Below, piece by piece: positions 18,391 to 26,831 of a stretch of 64,000 nt of DNA. The notes under the pieces were generated by a model. That model was not told where the DNA came from. It searched no databases and worked only from the letters and a program-made list of their open reading frames with translations. The position numbers and the translations under genes are program-made. The stretch spans positions 1,848,001-1,912,000 of the forward strand of contig NZ_AP023439.1 of assembly GCF_014701095.1 (NCBI RefSeq). Reading direction: 5' to 3'. The DNA comes from Streptomyces tuirus. GTDB lineage: Bacteria > Actinomycetota > Actinomycetes > Streptomycetales > Streptomycetaceae. Within the stretch, counting starts at the first letter, position 1; each line of letters begins with the position of its first letter.

Positions 18391-20247
18391 ATGAACCTGC
18401 TCGGCTTGCTGGACGACCCCCGTCCGTTCGCCCTGCTGCGCCGCCGCACCCCGGGCCACGACCAGGAGCTGGTCGAAGTCCTGGTCGGCCCGGTCGCCGC
18501 GCACGACCGGCTCGCCGACCTGCCCGACCGGAGCCTCGCCCTGGTGCCCTTCCGGCAGATCCGTGAGCGCGGCTTCGACGTCCGCGACGACGGCACGCCC
18601 CTGCTGGCCCTCACGCCCGAGGAGTCGTACGGCGTCGCGCTGGCCGAGGCCCTGGAGCAGCTCCCGGCGCACGACGTACGCGTCGAGGACGGCGGTTTCG
18701 ACGTCGACGACGAGGAGTACGGCGAGATCGTCGGACGCGTGCTGCGCGACGAGATCGGGCGGGGCGAGGGCGCGAACTTCGTCATCCGGCGGACCTACGA
18801 GGGCGAGATCCCCGGGTTCGGGCGGGCCGACGCGCTGGCGCTGTTCCGGCGGCTGCTGGAGGGCGAGCGGGGTGCGTACTGGACGTTCGTCGTGCACACC
18901 GGGGACCGCACGCTGGTCGGGGCCAGCCCCGAGGTGCATGTGCGGATGTCCGGCGGCACGGTCGTCATGAACCCGATCAGCGGCACCTACCGCTACCCCG
19001 CCGAGGGGCCCACGCCCGAGCACCTGCTCGGCTTCCTCGCCGACGGCAAGGAGATCGAGGAGCTGTCGATGGTCGTCGACGAGGAGCTCAAGATGATGTG
19101 CACCGTCGGCGACATGGGCGGGGTCGTGATCGGCCCCCGGCTGAAGGAGATGGCGCACCTCGCGCACACCGAGTACGAGCTGCGCGGGAAGTCCTCGCTG
19201 GACGCGCGGGAGGTGCTGAGGGAGACCATGTTCGCGGCGACCGTCACCGGCTCGCCGGTGCAGAACGCCTGCCGGGTGATCGAGCGGCACGAGAGCGGCG
19301 GGCGCGGGTACTACGCCGGGGCGCTGGCACTGATCGGCCGGGATCCTGGCGGGTCCCAGACCCTCGACTCCCCGATCCTGATCCGCACCGCCGACATCGA
19401 CGCGGGCGGGCACCTGCGGGTGCCGGTCGGCGCGACCCTCGTGCGTGGCTCGGACCCGGCGGGCGAGGTGGCCGAGACGCACGCCAAGGCGGCGGGGGTG
19501 CTGGCGGCGCTGGGCGTACGGCCGGGAAGGCCGCGCGAGGAGTCGGTGCGGCCCCGGCTGGCCGACGACCCCCGGGTGCGTGCCGCGCTCGACGGACGCC
19601 GGGCGTCGCTCGCGCCCTTCTGGCTGCGGATGCAGGAGCGGTCCGAGAGGCTCACCGGACACGCCCTGGTCGTCGACGCCGAGGACACCTTCACGGCGAT
19701 GCTCGCGCATGTGCTGCGGTCGGGCGGCCTCGAGGTGTCCGTCCGGGGTTATGACGAGGACGGGCTCCGGGAGGCGGTGCTCGCGCACGAGGGGCCCGTC
19801 GTGCTGGGCCCGGGGCCCGGGGACCCGGCCGATCTCACCGATCCGAAGATGCGGTTGCTGCGCTCGCTGACCGCCGAGGTGATCCGCGGCGAGCATCACG
19901 GCGTGCTCGGCGTCTGCCTCGGGCACGAGCTGATCGCGGCCGAGCTGGGGCTGGACATCGTACGCAAGGACGTGCCGTACCAGGGGGCGCAGACGGAGAT
20001 CGATCTGTTCGGGCGGCGGGAGACCGTCGGCTTCTACAACAGCTTCGTGGCGCGTTGCGACGACGAGGAGGCGCAGGAGCTGGCCGCGCACGGGATCGAG
20101 GTCAGCAGGGCCGCGAGCGGGGAGGTGCATGCCGTGCGAGGGCCGGGGTTCGCCGGTGTGCAGTTCCACCCGGAGTCGGTCCTGACGCTGAACGGCGCGG
20201 CTGTGGTGCGGGAGTTGATGGGCCGGTTGCGCAACACGACCGTGTAG
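18391..20247 (+). CDS. trpEG: Fused anthranilate synthase TrpEG
   Basis: A 618-residue fusion of the chorismate-using TrpE component (about 1-430; motifs NPISGTYRYP, FAATVTGSPVQNA, GRGYYAGALALIG) and a TrpG glutamine amidotransferase (about 440-618; nucleophile in GVCLGHE, His-Glu in QFHPESVLT). It makes anthranilate for tryptophan. PhzE-type enzymes have the same architecture, but the Trp-codon leader argues for tryptophan synthesis. ATG 18391 is chosen because GGAG lies 9 bases upstream within the sequence at 18378; ATG 18376 is in frame but has no ribosome site. trpD is separate at 53-54 kb. Confidence 0.93.
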   Translation: MNLLGLLDDPRPFALLRRRTPGHDQELVEVLVGPVAAHDRLADLPDRSLALVPFRQIRERGFDVRDDGTPLLALTPEESYGVALAEALEQLPAHDVRVEDGGFDVDDEEYGEIVGRVLRDEIGRGEGANFVIRRTYEGEIPGFGRADALALFRRLLEGERGAYWTFVVHTGDRTLVGASPEVHVRMSGGTVVMNPISGTYRYPAEGPTPEHLLGFLADGKEIEELSMVVDEELKMMCTVGDMGGVVIGPRLKEMAHLAHTEYELRGKSSLDAREVLRETMFAATVTGSPVQNACRVIERHESGGRGYYAGALALIGRDPGGSQTLDSPILIRTADIDAGGHLRVPVGATLVRGSDPAGEVAETHAKAAGVLAALGVRPGRPREESVRPRLADDPRVRAALDGRRASLAPFWLRMQERSERLTGHALVVDAEDTFTAMLAHVLRSGGLEVSVRGYDEDGLREAVLAHEGPVVLGPGPGDPADLTDPKMRLLRSLTAEVIRGEHHGVLGVCLGHELIAAELGLDIVRKDVPYQGAQTEIDLFGRRETVGFYNSFVARCDDEEAQELAAHGIEVSRAASGEVHAVRGPGFAGVQFHPESVLTLNGAAVVRELMGRLRNTTV

Positions 20248-20249
20248 TG

Positions 20250-20273
20250 GTCCGGGGGCCGCCGCCCCCGGAC
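20250..20273. terminator. Shared terminator trpEG/pfkA
   Basis: GTCCGGGGGC (20250-20259), loop CGCC, GCCCCCGGAC (20264-20273): a perfect 10-bp hairpin in the 40-base gap between convergent genes. Confidence 0.8.
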
Positions 20274-20287
20274 ATCCGCTCTCCCGG

Positions 20288-21316
20288 TCAGCCGAAGAAC
20301 ACCCCGACCTCCTCGTACAGCGCCGGGTCCACCGTCTTCAGGCGGGCCGTGGCGTCCGCGATGGGGACGCGGACGATGTCCGTGCCGCGCAGCGCGACCA
20401 TCCGGCCGAAGTCGCGGTCGCGGACACAGTCGATGGCGTGCAGCCCGAAGCGGGTGGCGAGCCAGCGGTCGAAGGCGCTGGGGGTGCCGCCGCGCTGGAC
20501 GTGCCCGAGGACCGTCGTGCGGGCCTCCTTGCCCGTGCGCTTCTCGATCTCCTTGGCGAGCCACTCCCCCACCCCGGACAGCCGGACATGCCCGAAGGAG
20601 TCCAGCGACTGGTCCTTGAGCACCATGTCGCCGTCCCTGGGCACGGCCCCCTCGGCGACGACGACGATCGGCGCGTACGACGCCCGGAAGCGGGAGGTCA
20701 CCCAGGTGCACACCTGCTCGACGCCGAAGGGCTGCTCGGGGATGAGGATGACGTTGGCGCCCCCGGCCAGGCCCGAGTGGAGGGCGATCCAGCCGGCGTG
20801 CCGGCCCATCACCTCGACGACCAGCACCCGCATGTGGGACTCGGCGGTGGTGTGCAGCCGGTCGATGGCCTCGGTCGCGATGCCGACGGCGGTGTCGAAG
20901 CCGAAGGTGTAGTCGGTGGCGGACAAGTCGTTGTCGATCGTCTTGGGTACGCCCACGCAGGGCACGCCGTGCTCGTCGGACAGCCGGGCGGCCACGCCCA
21001 GGGTGTCCTCGCCGCCGATGGCGATGAGCGCCTCGACCTCGAGACCGGCGAGGGTCTCCTTGATCCTGCGGATGCCGTTCTCCACTTTCAGCGGGTTGGT
21101 CCGCGAGGAGCCGAGAATGGTGCCGCCGCGGGGCAGGATGCCGCGCACGGCGGGGATGTCGAGCCGGACGGTGTCGCCTTCCAGGGGTCCTCGCCAGCCG
21201 TCCCGGAAGCCGGTGAAGTCATAGCCGTACTCCTGCACGCCCTTGCGGACGATGGCCCGGATGACGGCGTTGAGGCCGGGGCAGTCGCCGCCTCCGGTCA
21301 GTACTCCGACGCGCAT
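20288..21316 (-). CDS. pfkA: 6-phosphofructokinase, PPi-type residue signature
   Basis: A 342-residue group III phosphofructokinase. Motifs: GVLTGGGDCPGLNAVIR (phosphate loop), PKTIDNDL with the catalytic Asp, VVEVMGRHAGWIAL, and LGHVQRGG. In ATP enzymes the residues at E. coli positions 104 and 124 are Gly and Gly; here they are Asp104 (GGEDTLG, codon 21005-21007) and Lys125 (PKTIDND, codon 20942-20944), as in pyrophosphate-dependent enzymes such as that of Amycolatopsis methanolica. A streptomycete ATP enzyme with Gly/Lys has been described, so donor preference here cannot be assumed. ATG 21316 begins the conserved sequence. Confidence 0.92.
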   Translation of the reverse strand: MRVGVLTGGGDCPGLNAVIRAIVRKGVQEYGYDFTGFRDGWRGPLEGDTVRLDIPAVRGILPRGGTILGSSRTNPLKVENGIRRIKETLAGLEVEALIAIGGEDTLGVAARLSDEHGVPCVGVPKTIDNDLSATDYTFGFDTAVGIATEAIDRLHTTAESHMRVLVVEVMGRHAGWIALHSGLAGGANVILIPEQPFGVEQVCTWVTSRFRASYAPIVVVAEGAVPRDGDMVLKDQSLDSFGHVRLSGVGEWLAKEIEKRTGKEARTTVLGHVQRGGTPSAFDRWLATRFGLHAIDCVRDRDFGRMVALRGTDIVRVPIADATARLKTVDPALYEEVGVFFG

Positions 21317-21369
21317 GGAACAGTCCCTTCGCCGCAGGTGCCTGACGAAGGGTCAGTGTGACGTGCGCC

Positions 21370-22059
21370 TCACTCGTCGTCGAGGCCGCGCTCTATCGCG
21401 TACCTGACGAGTTCGACGCGGTTGTGCAGCTGGAGCTTGCCGAGGGTGTTCTGGACGTGGTTCTGCACCGTGCGGTGGGAGATGACCAGCCGCTCGGCGA
21501 TCTGCTTGTAGCTCAGGCCCTTGGCGACCAGGCGCAGCACCTCGGTCTCGCGGTCGGTGAGCCGGGGCGCCTTGGGTTCGTCGGCGTCGGGCGCGGGGCC
21601 CGGCTCGGAGGCCAGCCGGCGGTACTCCCCGAGGACCAGTCCGGCGAGGCCCGGCGTGAAGACCGGGTCGCCGACGGCCGTGCGGCGGACCGCGTCCTGG
21701 AGTTCCCCGGTGGAGGCAGACTTCAGCAGATAGCCGGTCGCGCCGGACTTCACGGCCTCCAGGACGTCGGCGTGCTCGCCGCTCGCGGACAGCACCAGGA
21801 CGCGCAGGGCGGGGTTCGCGGCGACGACCTCCTTGCAGACCTGGACGCCGGGCTTGGCGGGCAGGTTCAGATCGAGCACGAGGACGTCGGGTGCGGCGGC
21901 CTTGGCGCGGCGTACGGCCTGGTCGCCGTCGCCGGCGGTGGCGACGACCTCGAAGCCCGACTCGGCGAGGTCGCGGGCGACGGCGTCGCGCCACATGGGG
22001 TGGTCGTCGACGACCATGACCTTGATCGGGTCCTGCCGGTCTCCGCCGGTCTCCGTCAT
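21370..22059 (-). CDS. macR: NarL-family response regulator MacR
   Basis: A 229-residue regulator. The receiver domain (about 10-130) has VVDDHPMWRD, phospho-Asp in VLVLDLNLP, and the Lys of LLKSAS. The LuxR-type helix-turn-helix (about 165-225) has LTDRETEVLRLVAKGLSYKQ (first 20 residues). It overlaps the sensor kinase gene upstream (ATGA), forming the MacRS pair known from S. coelicolor as a regulator of morphogenesis, membrane-protein genes and actinorhodin. The ortholog assignment is from synteny and the MacS-type kinase; a likely MacR site is at 3143-3158. Confidence 0.88.
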   Translation of the reverse strand: MTETGGDRQDPIKVMVVDDHPMWRDAVARDLAESGFEVVATAGDGDQAVRRAKAAAPDVLVLDLNLPAKPGVQVCKEVVAANPALRVLVLSASGEHADVLEAVKSGATGYLLKSASTGELQDAVRRTAVGDPVFTPGLAGLVLGEYRRLASEPGPAPDADEPKAPRLTDRETEVLRLVAKGLSYKQIAERLVISHRTVQNHVQNTLGKLQLHNRVELVRYAIERGLDDE

Positions 22060-23282
22060 CGCTGCTCCGCCTTCCCCCGTGGGTCCGTCACGTCCTTCGG
22101 TACCTTCAGCTCGACCTCCGTGCCCTGGCCGGGCACCGAGATCAGTTCCGCGCTGCCGCCCAGGTCGCGCAGCCGGCCGCGGATCGACAGGGCGACGCCG
22201 AGCCGTCCCTCGCCCTCGGCCTGCACGAGCCGCCCCTCGGGGATGCCGGGTCCGTCGTCCCGGACGGTGACGATCACCTCGTCCGGCTCGTCCTCGACCA
22301 GGATCCATGCGCGCGCGTCCGCACCGGCGTGCCGGCGGACGTTGTCCAGGGCCGCTCCGACGGCGGCGGCCACCTCCCGGGCGGCGGCCGGTGCCAGCGG
22401 CACGGGCGCGCCGGGCTCGGCGAGGCTGACCAGGGCACCCGCGTACGGCGCGAGCAGGGCGCGCAGGTCGACGGGGCCGCCCGGCTCCGGCTCCTCCTCG
22501 ACGGCCCGGACGAGGGCGCCCTCGGCGGCGTCCTCCGAGACCCGTGAGACGGGGACGAGCCCGCCGGAGACGAGGGTGCGCAGCGCGACTTCCTGCTCAC
22601 CGGCCATCCGGCCCAGCTCGGCCGCCTCTCCCCCGATCACGGCCCCGCGGCGCTGCACCATCGCCAGCACCTGGAGCACGCTGTCGTGGATGTCCCGGGC
22701 CAGGCGCTCCCGCTCGCGTGTGGCGGCCTCGATCTCCAGGGCGCGGGCGAGGGTGCGCTCGGAGGCGCGGGCGACCTCGACGACGTAGCCGATGGCGACG
22801 GAGGCGATGCAGACCAGGATGACGTTGTGGACGGTGTCCCGGGCGGGGCTGCCGCGCTCGACCAGGTTGGCGACGGCCACCAGGGAGGAGGCCAGGGCCG
22901 CCCAGCGCCAGCCGCCCTTGATGGCGAAGGCCAGGACGGAACCGGCGGTCCATATCGACGGCAGGGTCGGGCCGCCCGCCTGCACCCGCTCGTGCGCGTC
23001 GGCGACGGTCGTGAGCAGGATGCCGGTGACGGCGATGGTGAGGTCGGCGGCGAGGAACGGCTTGGTGCAGCGGGCGGCGTTCGCGACCCGGGGCAGGGTG
23101 GCCAGGGTCCATCCGCACAGCACGGCGAAGTAGCCGACGGCGACCCAGGGGCGGGCGAACTCGTCGTAGGCGGTGGCGAACAGGCCGACCGCGTACAGCA
23201 TCGTGAGCACCCGGTAGGCGGTGAGCGCACGCCACAGCGGCTGCTCGACCGACATCCTCATGACACGCTCGCGCTTGGCCAT
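22056..23282 (-). CDS. macS: MacS-family sensor histidine kinase
   Basis: A 408-residue membrane kinase. About five to six helices occupy residues 15-165. The HisKA_3 phospho-His is in ERLARDIHDSVLQVLAMVQR, typical partner of NarL regulators, and the ATPase domain has ALDNVRRHAG and DDGPGIPEGR. Overlap with macR (22056-22059) implies coupled translation. The start is uncertain: ATG 23282 has GGGGGAG directly against it, and ATG codons 7 and 9 codons downstream are alternatives. The acyltransferase gene ends 28 bases upstream on the same strand, so the three genes likely form one operon. Confidence 0.88.
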   Translation of the reverse strand: MAKRERVMRMSVEQPLWRALTAYRVLTMLYAVGLFATAYDEFARPWVAVGYFAVLCGWTLATLPRVANAARCTKPFLAADLTIAVTGILLTTVADAHERVQAGGPTLPSIWTAGSVLAFAIKGGWRWAALASSLVAVANLVERGSPARDTVHNVILVCIASVAIGYVVEVARASERTLARALEIEAATRERERLARDIHDSVLQVLAMVQRRGAVIGGEAAELGRMAGEQEVALRTLVSGGLVPVSRVSEDAAEGALVRAVEEEPEPGGPVDLRALLAPYAGALVSLAEPGAPVPLAPAAAREVAAAVGAALDNVRRHAGADARAWILVEDEPDEVIVTVRDDGPGIPEGRLVQAEGEGRLGVALSIRGRLRDLGGSAELISVPGQGTEVELKVPKDVTDPRGKAEQR

Positions 23283-23310
23283 CTCCCCCTGCCCCCCGGC
23301 GAAGCCCCCG

Positions 23311-24135
23311 CTAGGGCTCGGACCGCCGCTGCTCCGTCCGCTGTTCCTTCTCGCCCTGCGCCTTCTGGGCCTTTTCCTTCTCGGCCTGTTCCTTCTCCGC
23401 CCGCGCGAGAGCGGCCCTGGCCGCCTTCTCGGCTTCCTTCTCCGCCTTCGCCGCTTCCGAGAGCTGCCGCTTCATGGCCGTCGCGTACATGTCGACGTAC
23501 TCCTGGCCGGAGAGCTTCATGATCTCGTACATGACCTCGTCGGTCACCGCGCGCAGCACGAACCGGTCGTGCTCCATGCCCTGGTAGCGGCTGAAGTCCA
23601 GGGGCTTGCCGATGCGGATGCCGGGGCGCATGAGCTTCGGCATGACCTTCCCGGGCGGCTGGATCTTCTCCGTGTCGATCATGGCGACGGGGAGGACGGG
23701 CGCGCCGGTCGCGAGCGCCACGCGCGCGAGGCCTCCCGGCTTGCCCCGGTAGAGCCGCCCGTCGGGCGAACGCGTGCCCTCCGGGTAGATCCCGAACAGC
23801 TCACCGCGCTCCAGCACCTCTATGCCGCTCTTGATGGCGGCCTCACCCGCGCCGCGCGCACCGGAGCGGTCCACGGGGAGCTGCCCGACCCCCTTGAAGA
23901 AGGCGGCCGTCATCCGGCCCTTCACGCCGGGCGTGGTGAAGTACTCGGCCTTCGCGATGAAGGTGACCTTGCGGTCCAGGACCGCGGGCAGGAAGAAGGA
24001 GTCGGAGAACGACAGGTGATTGCTCGCCAGGATCGCAGCGCCCTCGGCGGGTACGTTCTCCAGGCCCTCCACCCAGGGTCTGAAGGCGAGCTTCAGCGGA
24101 CCCCCGATGGTGACCTTCATCGCGCCGTACAACAA
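23311..24135 (-). CDS. 1-acyl-glycerol-3-phosphate acyltransferase-like protein
   Basis: A 274-residue PlsC-family acyltransferase of phospholipid synthesis. The catalytic HxxxxD motif is NHLSFSD (about 37-43) and the substrate motif is YPEGTRSPDG. The last 55 residues form a strongly charged Lys/Glu/Ala helix (EKEAEKAARAALARAEKEQA and more), absent from most homologues. The start TTG 24135 is preferred because AGGAGG lies 7 bases upstream; ATG 24120 would be 22 bases from it. It is the upstream neighbour of macS. The homologous gene in M. tuberculosis, Rv2182c, lies in the equivalent position. Confidence 0.88.
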   Translation of the reverse strand: MLYGAMKVTIGGPLKLAFRPWVEGLENVPAEGAAILASNHLSFSDSFFLPAVLDRKVTFIAKAEYFTTPGVKGRMTAAFFKGVGQLPVDRSGARGAGEAAIKSGIEVLERGELFGIYPEGTRSPDGRLYRGKPGGLARVALATGAPVLPVAMIDTEKIQPPGKVMPKLMRPGIRIGKPLDFSRYQGMEHDRFVLRAVTDEVMYEIMKLSGQEYVDMYATAMKRQLSEAAKAEKEAEKAARAALARAEKEQAEKEKAQKAQGEKEQRTEQRRSEP

Positions 24136-24258
24136 CCGAGTGCCTCCTGTATGTCTCGATGAGACCTTAACCCGGAGCGCTTGCAAAGGCGCCGACGGCC
24201 CTGGTCGGTGTCAGTGCGGTCGCGTACGGTGAAGGTCCCGCGAACGACGTGCGACCCC

Positions 24259-24288
24259 TTCCATGACGTTCCGTGACATTCCGTGATC
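24259..24288. repeat. Three tandem TTCCRTGA 10-bp repeats
   Basis: TTCCATGACG, TTCCGTGACA and TTCCGTGATC follow each other without gaps at 24259-24288. A 10-bp period places every copy on the same face of the helix. The array is 34 bases before the start of the esterase gene and 124 bases upstream of the acyltransferase start, in the divergent promoter region. Confidence 0.75.
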
Positions 24289-24322
24289 GTGTCAGTCCCT
24301 TCTCACGACCAGGAGGCCGAAG

Positions 24323-25120
24323 GTGCCGGTCCTTGCCGGAGCCGAGCCGTTTCACCACGAGGGCGGAGAGGTCGCCGTCCTCCTCTGCCACGGCTTCACC
24401 GGTTCACCGCAGTCGCTGCGCCCCTGGGCGGAGCACCTCGCCGAGCACGGCATGACCGTCTCCCTGCCGCTGCTGCCCGGGCACGGCACGCGCTGGGAGG
24501 ACCTGCGGATCACGGGCTGGCAGGACTGGTACGCGGAGGTCGACCGTGAGCTGCGCCTGCTGTGCGAGCGCCGCGAGACGGTCTTCGTCGCCGGCCTGTC
24601 CATGGGCGGCGCGCTGGCCCTGCGGCTGGCCGCGAAGCACGGCGACGCCGTCCGCGGTGTCATGGTCGTCAACCCCGCGAACAAGGTGCACGGCCTGGCC
24701 GCCCACGCCCTCCCGGTGGTGCGCCACCTCGTCCCCGCGACGAAGGGCATCGCCAGCGACATCGCCAAACCGGACAGCAGGGAGCTCGGCTACGACCGGG
24801 TGCCCCTGCACGCGGCGCATTCGCTGCGCCGGTTCTTCCAGGCCACCGACCGCGAGCTGCCGCAGGTCACCCAGCCGGTGCTGCTGATGCGCAGCCCGCA
24901 GGACCATGTGGTGCCGCCCGTCGACTCCGCCCGGATCCTCGGCCGCATCTCGTCGACGGACGTGAAGGAGGTCATCCTGGAACAGAGCTACCACGTCGCC
25001 ACGTTGGACCATGACGCGGACCGGATCCACGAGGAGAGCCTCGCGTTCATCGGCCGCATCGTGTCCGGCCTCGGCGAGGAGCCCGGGCTCGGCAAGGAAG
25101 GGACGACCGCAGGTGGCTGA
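24323..25120 (+). CDS. Alpha/beta-hydrolase, carboxylesterase or monoacylglycerol lipase type
   Basis: A 265-residue esterase. HGFTGSPQSL forms the oxyanion region, the nucleophile Ser is in GLSMGG (about 92-97), the acid is in SPQDHVVPP, and the His is in SYHVATLDHD. Closest in style to Geobacillus Est30. GTG 24323 has AGGAGG 6 bases upstream. It overlaps the next gene by 8 bases, so the two are translationally coupled. Divergence from the PlsC-like gene hints at a lipid role. Confidence 0.88.
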   Translation: MPVLAGAEPFHHEGGEVAVLLCHGFTGSPQSLRPWAEHLAEHGMTVSLPLLPGHGTRWEDLRITGWQDWYAEVDRELRLLCERRETVFVAGLSMGGALALRLAAKHGDAVRGVMVVNPANKVHGLAAHALPVVRHLVPATKGIASDIAKPDSRELGYDRVPLHAAHSLRRFFQATDRELPQVTQPVLLMRSPQDHVVPPVDSARILGRISSTDVKEVILEQSYHVATLDHDADRIHEESLAFIGRIVSGLGEEPGLGKEGTTAGG

Positions 25121-25742
25121 GCACGACTCCGACCGCGAGGGCCGGGAGCCGGACGAGAAGGGCGTCCCCTTCGACGAGGAGGCCGCCTGGGCGGCGATCG
25201 TCGCCGGGTACGGCGAGGAGCCGCCGGACCCGCCGGGTGCCAAGCCGTTCAAGTCGGTCGAGGACCTGGCCCTGCCCGCGACCGGGCCCAACGACGCCGG
25301 GATCGACGGCGACCGGGGCGACACGGCCGTGAAGTCCGGGGACGCCGTCAAGCCCGCCGAGCCGCAGGAGGCCGAGGGCCCCGGGGACGGGCCCGTGAAG
25401 CCCCTGGGCGGGTCGGTGTCCTTCGCGCCCGGCGTCGGCCCGCGTGACTACACCACGCCCGAGCCCTCCGAGGACGACTTCGACGAGGACGACGAGGGCC
25501 ACTTCGTGCCCCCGGAGCCGCCCCCGCTGCCCACCGCCGACCCCACCTCGAAGTTCGCCTGGCTCGGCGTGCTCGGCGGTCCGGTGCTGCTCCTGCTGGC
25601 CGTGCTGCTCGGCTGGGACATGACCTGGTGGCTGACCACGCTGGGGATCGGCGGGTTCCTCGGCGGGTTCGCGACGCTGGTGATGCGGATGCGGACGGAT
25701 GACGAGGAGGACGACGACCCCGGGCGGGGTGCGGTCGTCTGA
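25113..25742 (+). CDS. Acidic membrane protein of unknown function
   Basis: A 209-residue protein that begins inside the preceding esterase gene. The first 145 residues are hydrophilic, acidic and Pro-rich with no recognisable domain; two membrane helices follow (about 150-170 and 175-193), then a short acidic tail (TDDEEDDDPGRG). GTG 25113 (VAEHDSDREGREPDEKG) is preceded by AAGGGA. The topology suggests a cytoplasmic N-terminus. I do not recognise a function. Confidence 0.8.
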   Translation: MAEHDSDREGREPDEKGVPFDEEAAWAAIVAGYGEEPPDPPGAKPFKSVEDLALPATGPNDAGIDGDRGDTAVKSGDAVKPAEPQEAEGPGDGPVKPLGGSVSFAPGVGPRDYTTPEPSEDDFDEDDEGHFVPPEPPPLPTADPTSKFAWLGVLGGPVLLLLAVLLGWDMTWWLTTLGIGGFLGGFATLVMRMRTDDEEDDDPGRGAVV

Positions 25743-25748
25743 GGGCCG

Positions 25749-26507
25749 TCAGGACGCTCCCTGGGAAGCCGGCACCCTGAGGGCGGCCAGGACCGGGAGG
25801 TGGTCCGTGGCCGCCCTCAGGTCCGCGTCGGACACCCCCGGGTGCCCGGTCGGCACACCGCAGCCCAGCACCTCGATGCCGGCGGTCGCGAAGATCGCGT
25901 CGATGCGCTGGTACGGGTCGGCGGAGGTCCAGGTGTGCTCGCCGCCCCAGGGGGCCGCGGCCCAGCCGTCGGTCAGCCGGCCGGCCAGCCGGCGGAAGGC
26001 CGGGCCCTCGGGGCGTTCGTTGAGGTCGCCGCCGGCGATCGCGTGCTCCACGCCCAGGCCGGCGAGCCGGTCCAGGAGCATGCCGGACTGCTCGTAGCGC
26101 TCGTCCTTCTGAAGGGACAGGTGGCAGCTGAGCACGCCGAGGCGGGCGCCGGCGAACCGGACGACCGCGGTGGCGAAGCCGCGGCGGTGCAGGCCGGGGG
26201 TGGCGGGCAGGAGGATGTCCTCCGTGTGTTCGACGCTCGCGCGGAGCGAACTGAGGATGGCCGGGCCCGTGGTGGTGGCGCCGCCGGTGACGATCACGAG
26301 GTCGGAGGCGAGGGCCAGGCGGGCGAGCTTCTTGCGCCAGCGGAAGAAGCGGGGGGCCTCCTGGACGAGGACGAGATCGGGCTCGCATGCCTTGATGACG
26401 CGGGCCAGGGCGTCGGTGTCGTCGCGCATGGAGCGGATGTTGTAGCCGAGGACCCTGATGACTGCGGAACCGTCGGGTTCTGTACGCGAGTTGGGGAGCA
26501 GCGACAT
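25749..26507 (-). CDS. Endonuclease/exonuclease/phosphatase family protein
   Basis: A 252-residue DNase I-like metallohydrolase. Motifs run in order: RVLGYNIRSM, VLVQEAP with the metal-binding Glu, GVLSCHLSLQ with catalytic His, IAGGDLNERP, and a C-terminal ATDHLPVLAAL His-Asp pair. The substrate could be nucleic acid, phosphoinositide-like lipid or another phosphodiester. No signal peptide is seen. It is convergent with the acidic membrane protein gene (6 bases apart). Confidence 0.85.
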   Translation of the reverse strand: MSLLPNSRTEPDGSAVIRVLGYNIRSMRDDTDALARVIKACEPDLVLVQEAPRFFRWRKKLARLALASDLVIVTGGATTTGPAILSSLRASVEHTEDILLPATPGLHRRGFATAVVRFAGARLGVLSCHLSLQKDERYEQSGMLLDRLAGLGVEHAIAGGDLNERPEGPAFRRLAGRLTDGWAAAPWGGEHTWTSADPYQRIDAIFATAGIEVLGCGVPTGHPGVSDADLRAATDHLPVLAALRVPASQGAS

Positions 26508-26831
26508 GTGGTCAATTTACGCCCAAAGGGGCGGGGCGCGGGGATGGTGCGCGGGTGCCGGGTCGCATGTGGCTGATCGCGCAGTTCCCCGCGCCCCTTG
26601 TGCCCGACAGCTCGGGGCGCGAGGTACGTGCGCGAGTGCCGGTTGTTCGTGGCTTGTCGCGCCCACGCGGCGGAGCCGCACATGGATACAGCCCCGCGCC
26701 CCTTGTGCCCGACAGTTCGGGGCGCGAGGTACGTGCGCGAGTGCCGGTTGTTCGTGGCTTGTCGCGCCCACGCGGCGGAGCCGCACATGGATACAGCCCC
26801 GCGCCCCTTCGGGCGCTCGCCCTGACGGCGT
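26508..26831. other. 324-bp intergenic region made largely of repeats
   Basis: No gene is supported here. Nearly all of it is the 105-bp tandem repeat described separately, flanked by GGGGCGCGGGG (26533-26543), which is the reverse complement of the CCCCGCGCCCC that begins each repeat copy. Transcripts through the region could fold extensively. Confidence 0.7.
26587..26812. repeat. 105-bp tandem repeat, two copies plus a partial third
   Basis: Copy 1 is 26587-26691 and copy 2 is 26692-26796; they differ by one base (C at 26611, T at 26716). A third copy starts at 26797 and runs about 15 bases before diverging. Each copy contains the small palindrome GCGGCGGAGCCGC. Related, degenerate versions are at about 34905-34965 and 63590-63690, so this belongs to a dispersed Streptomyces intergenic repeat family. 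Confidence 0.92.
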
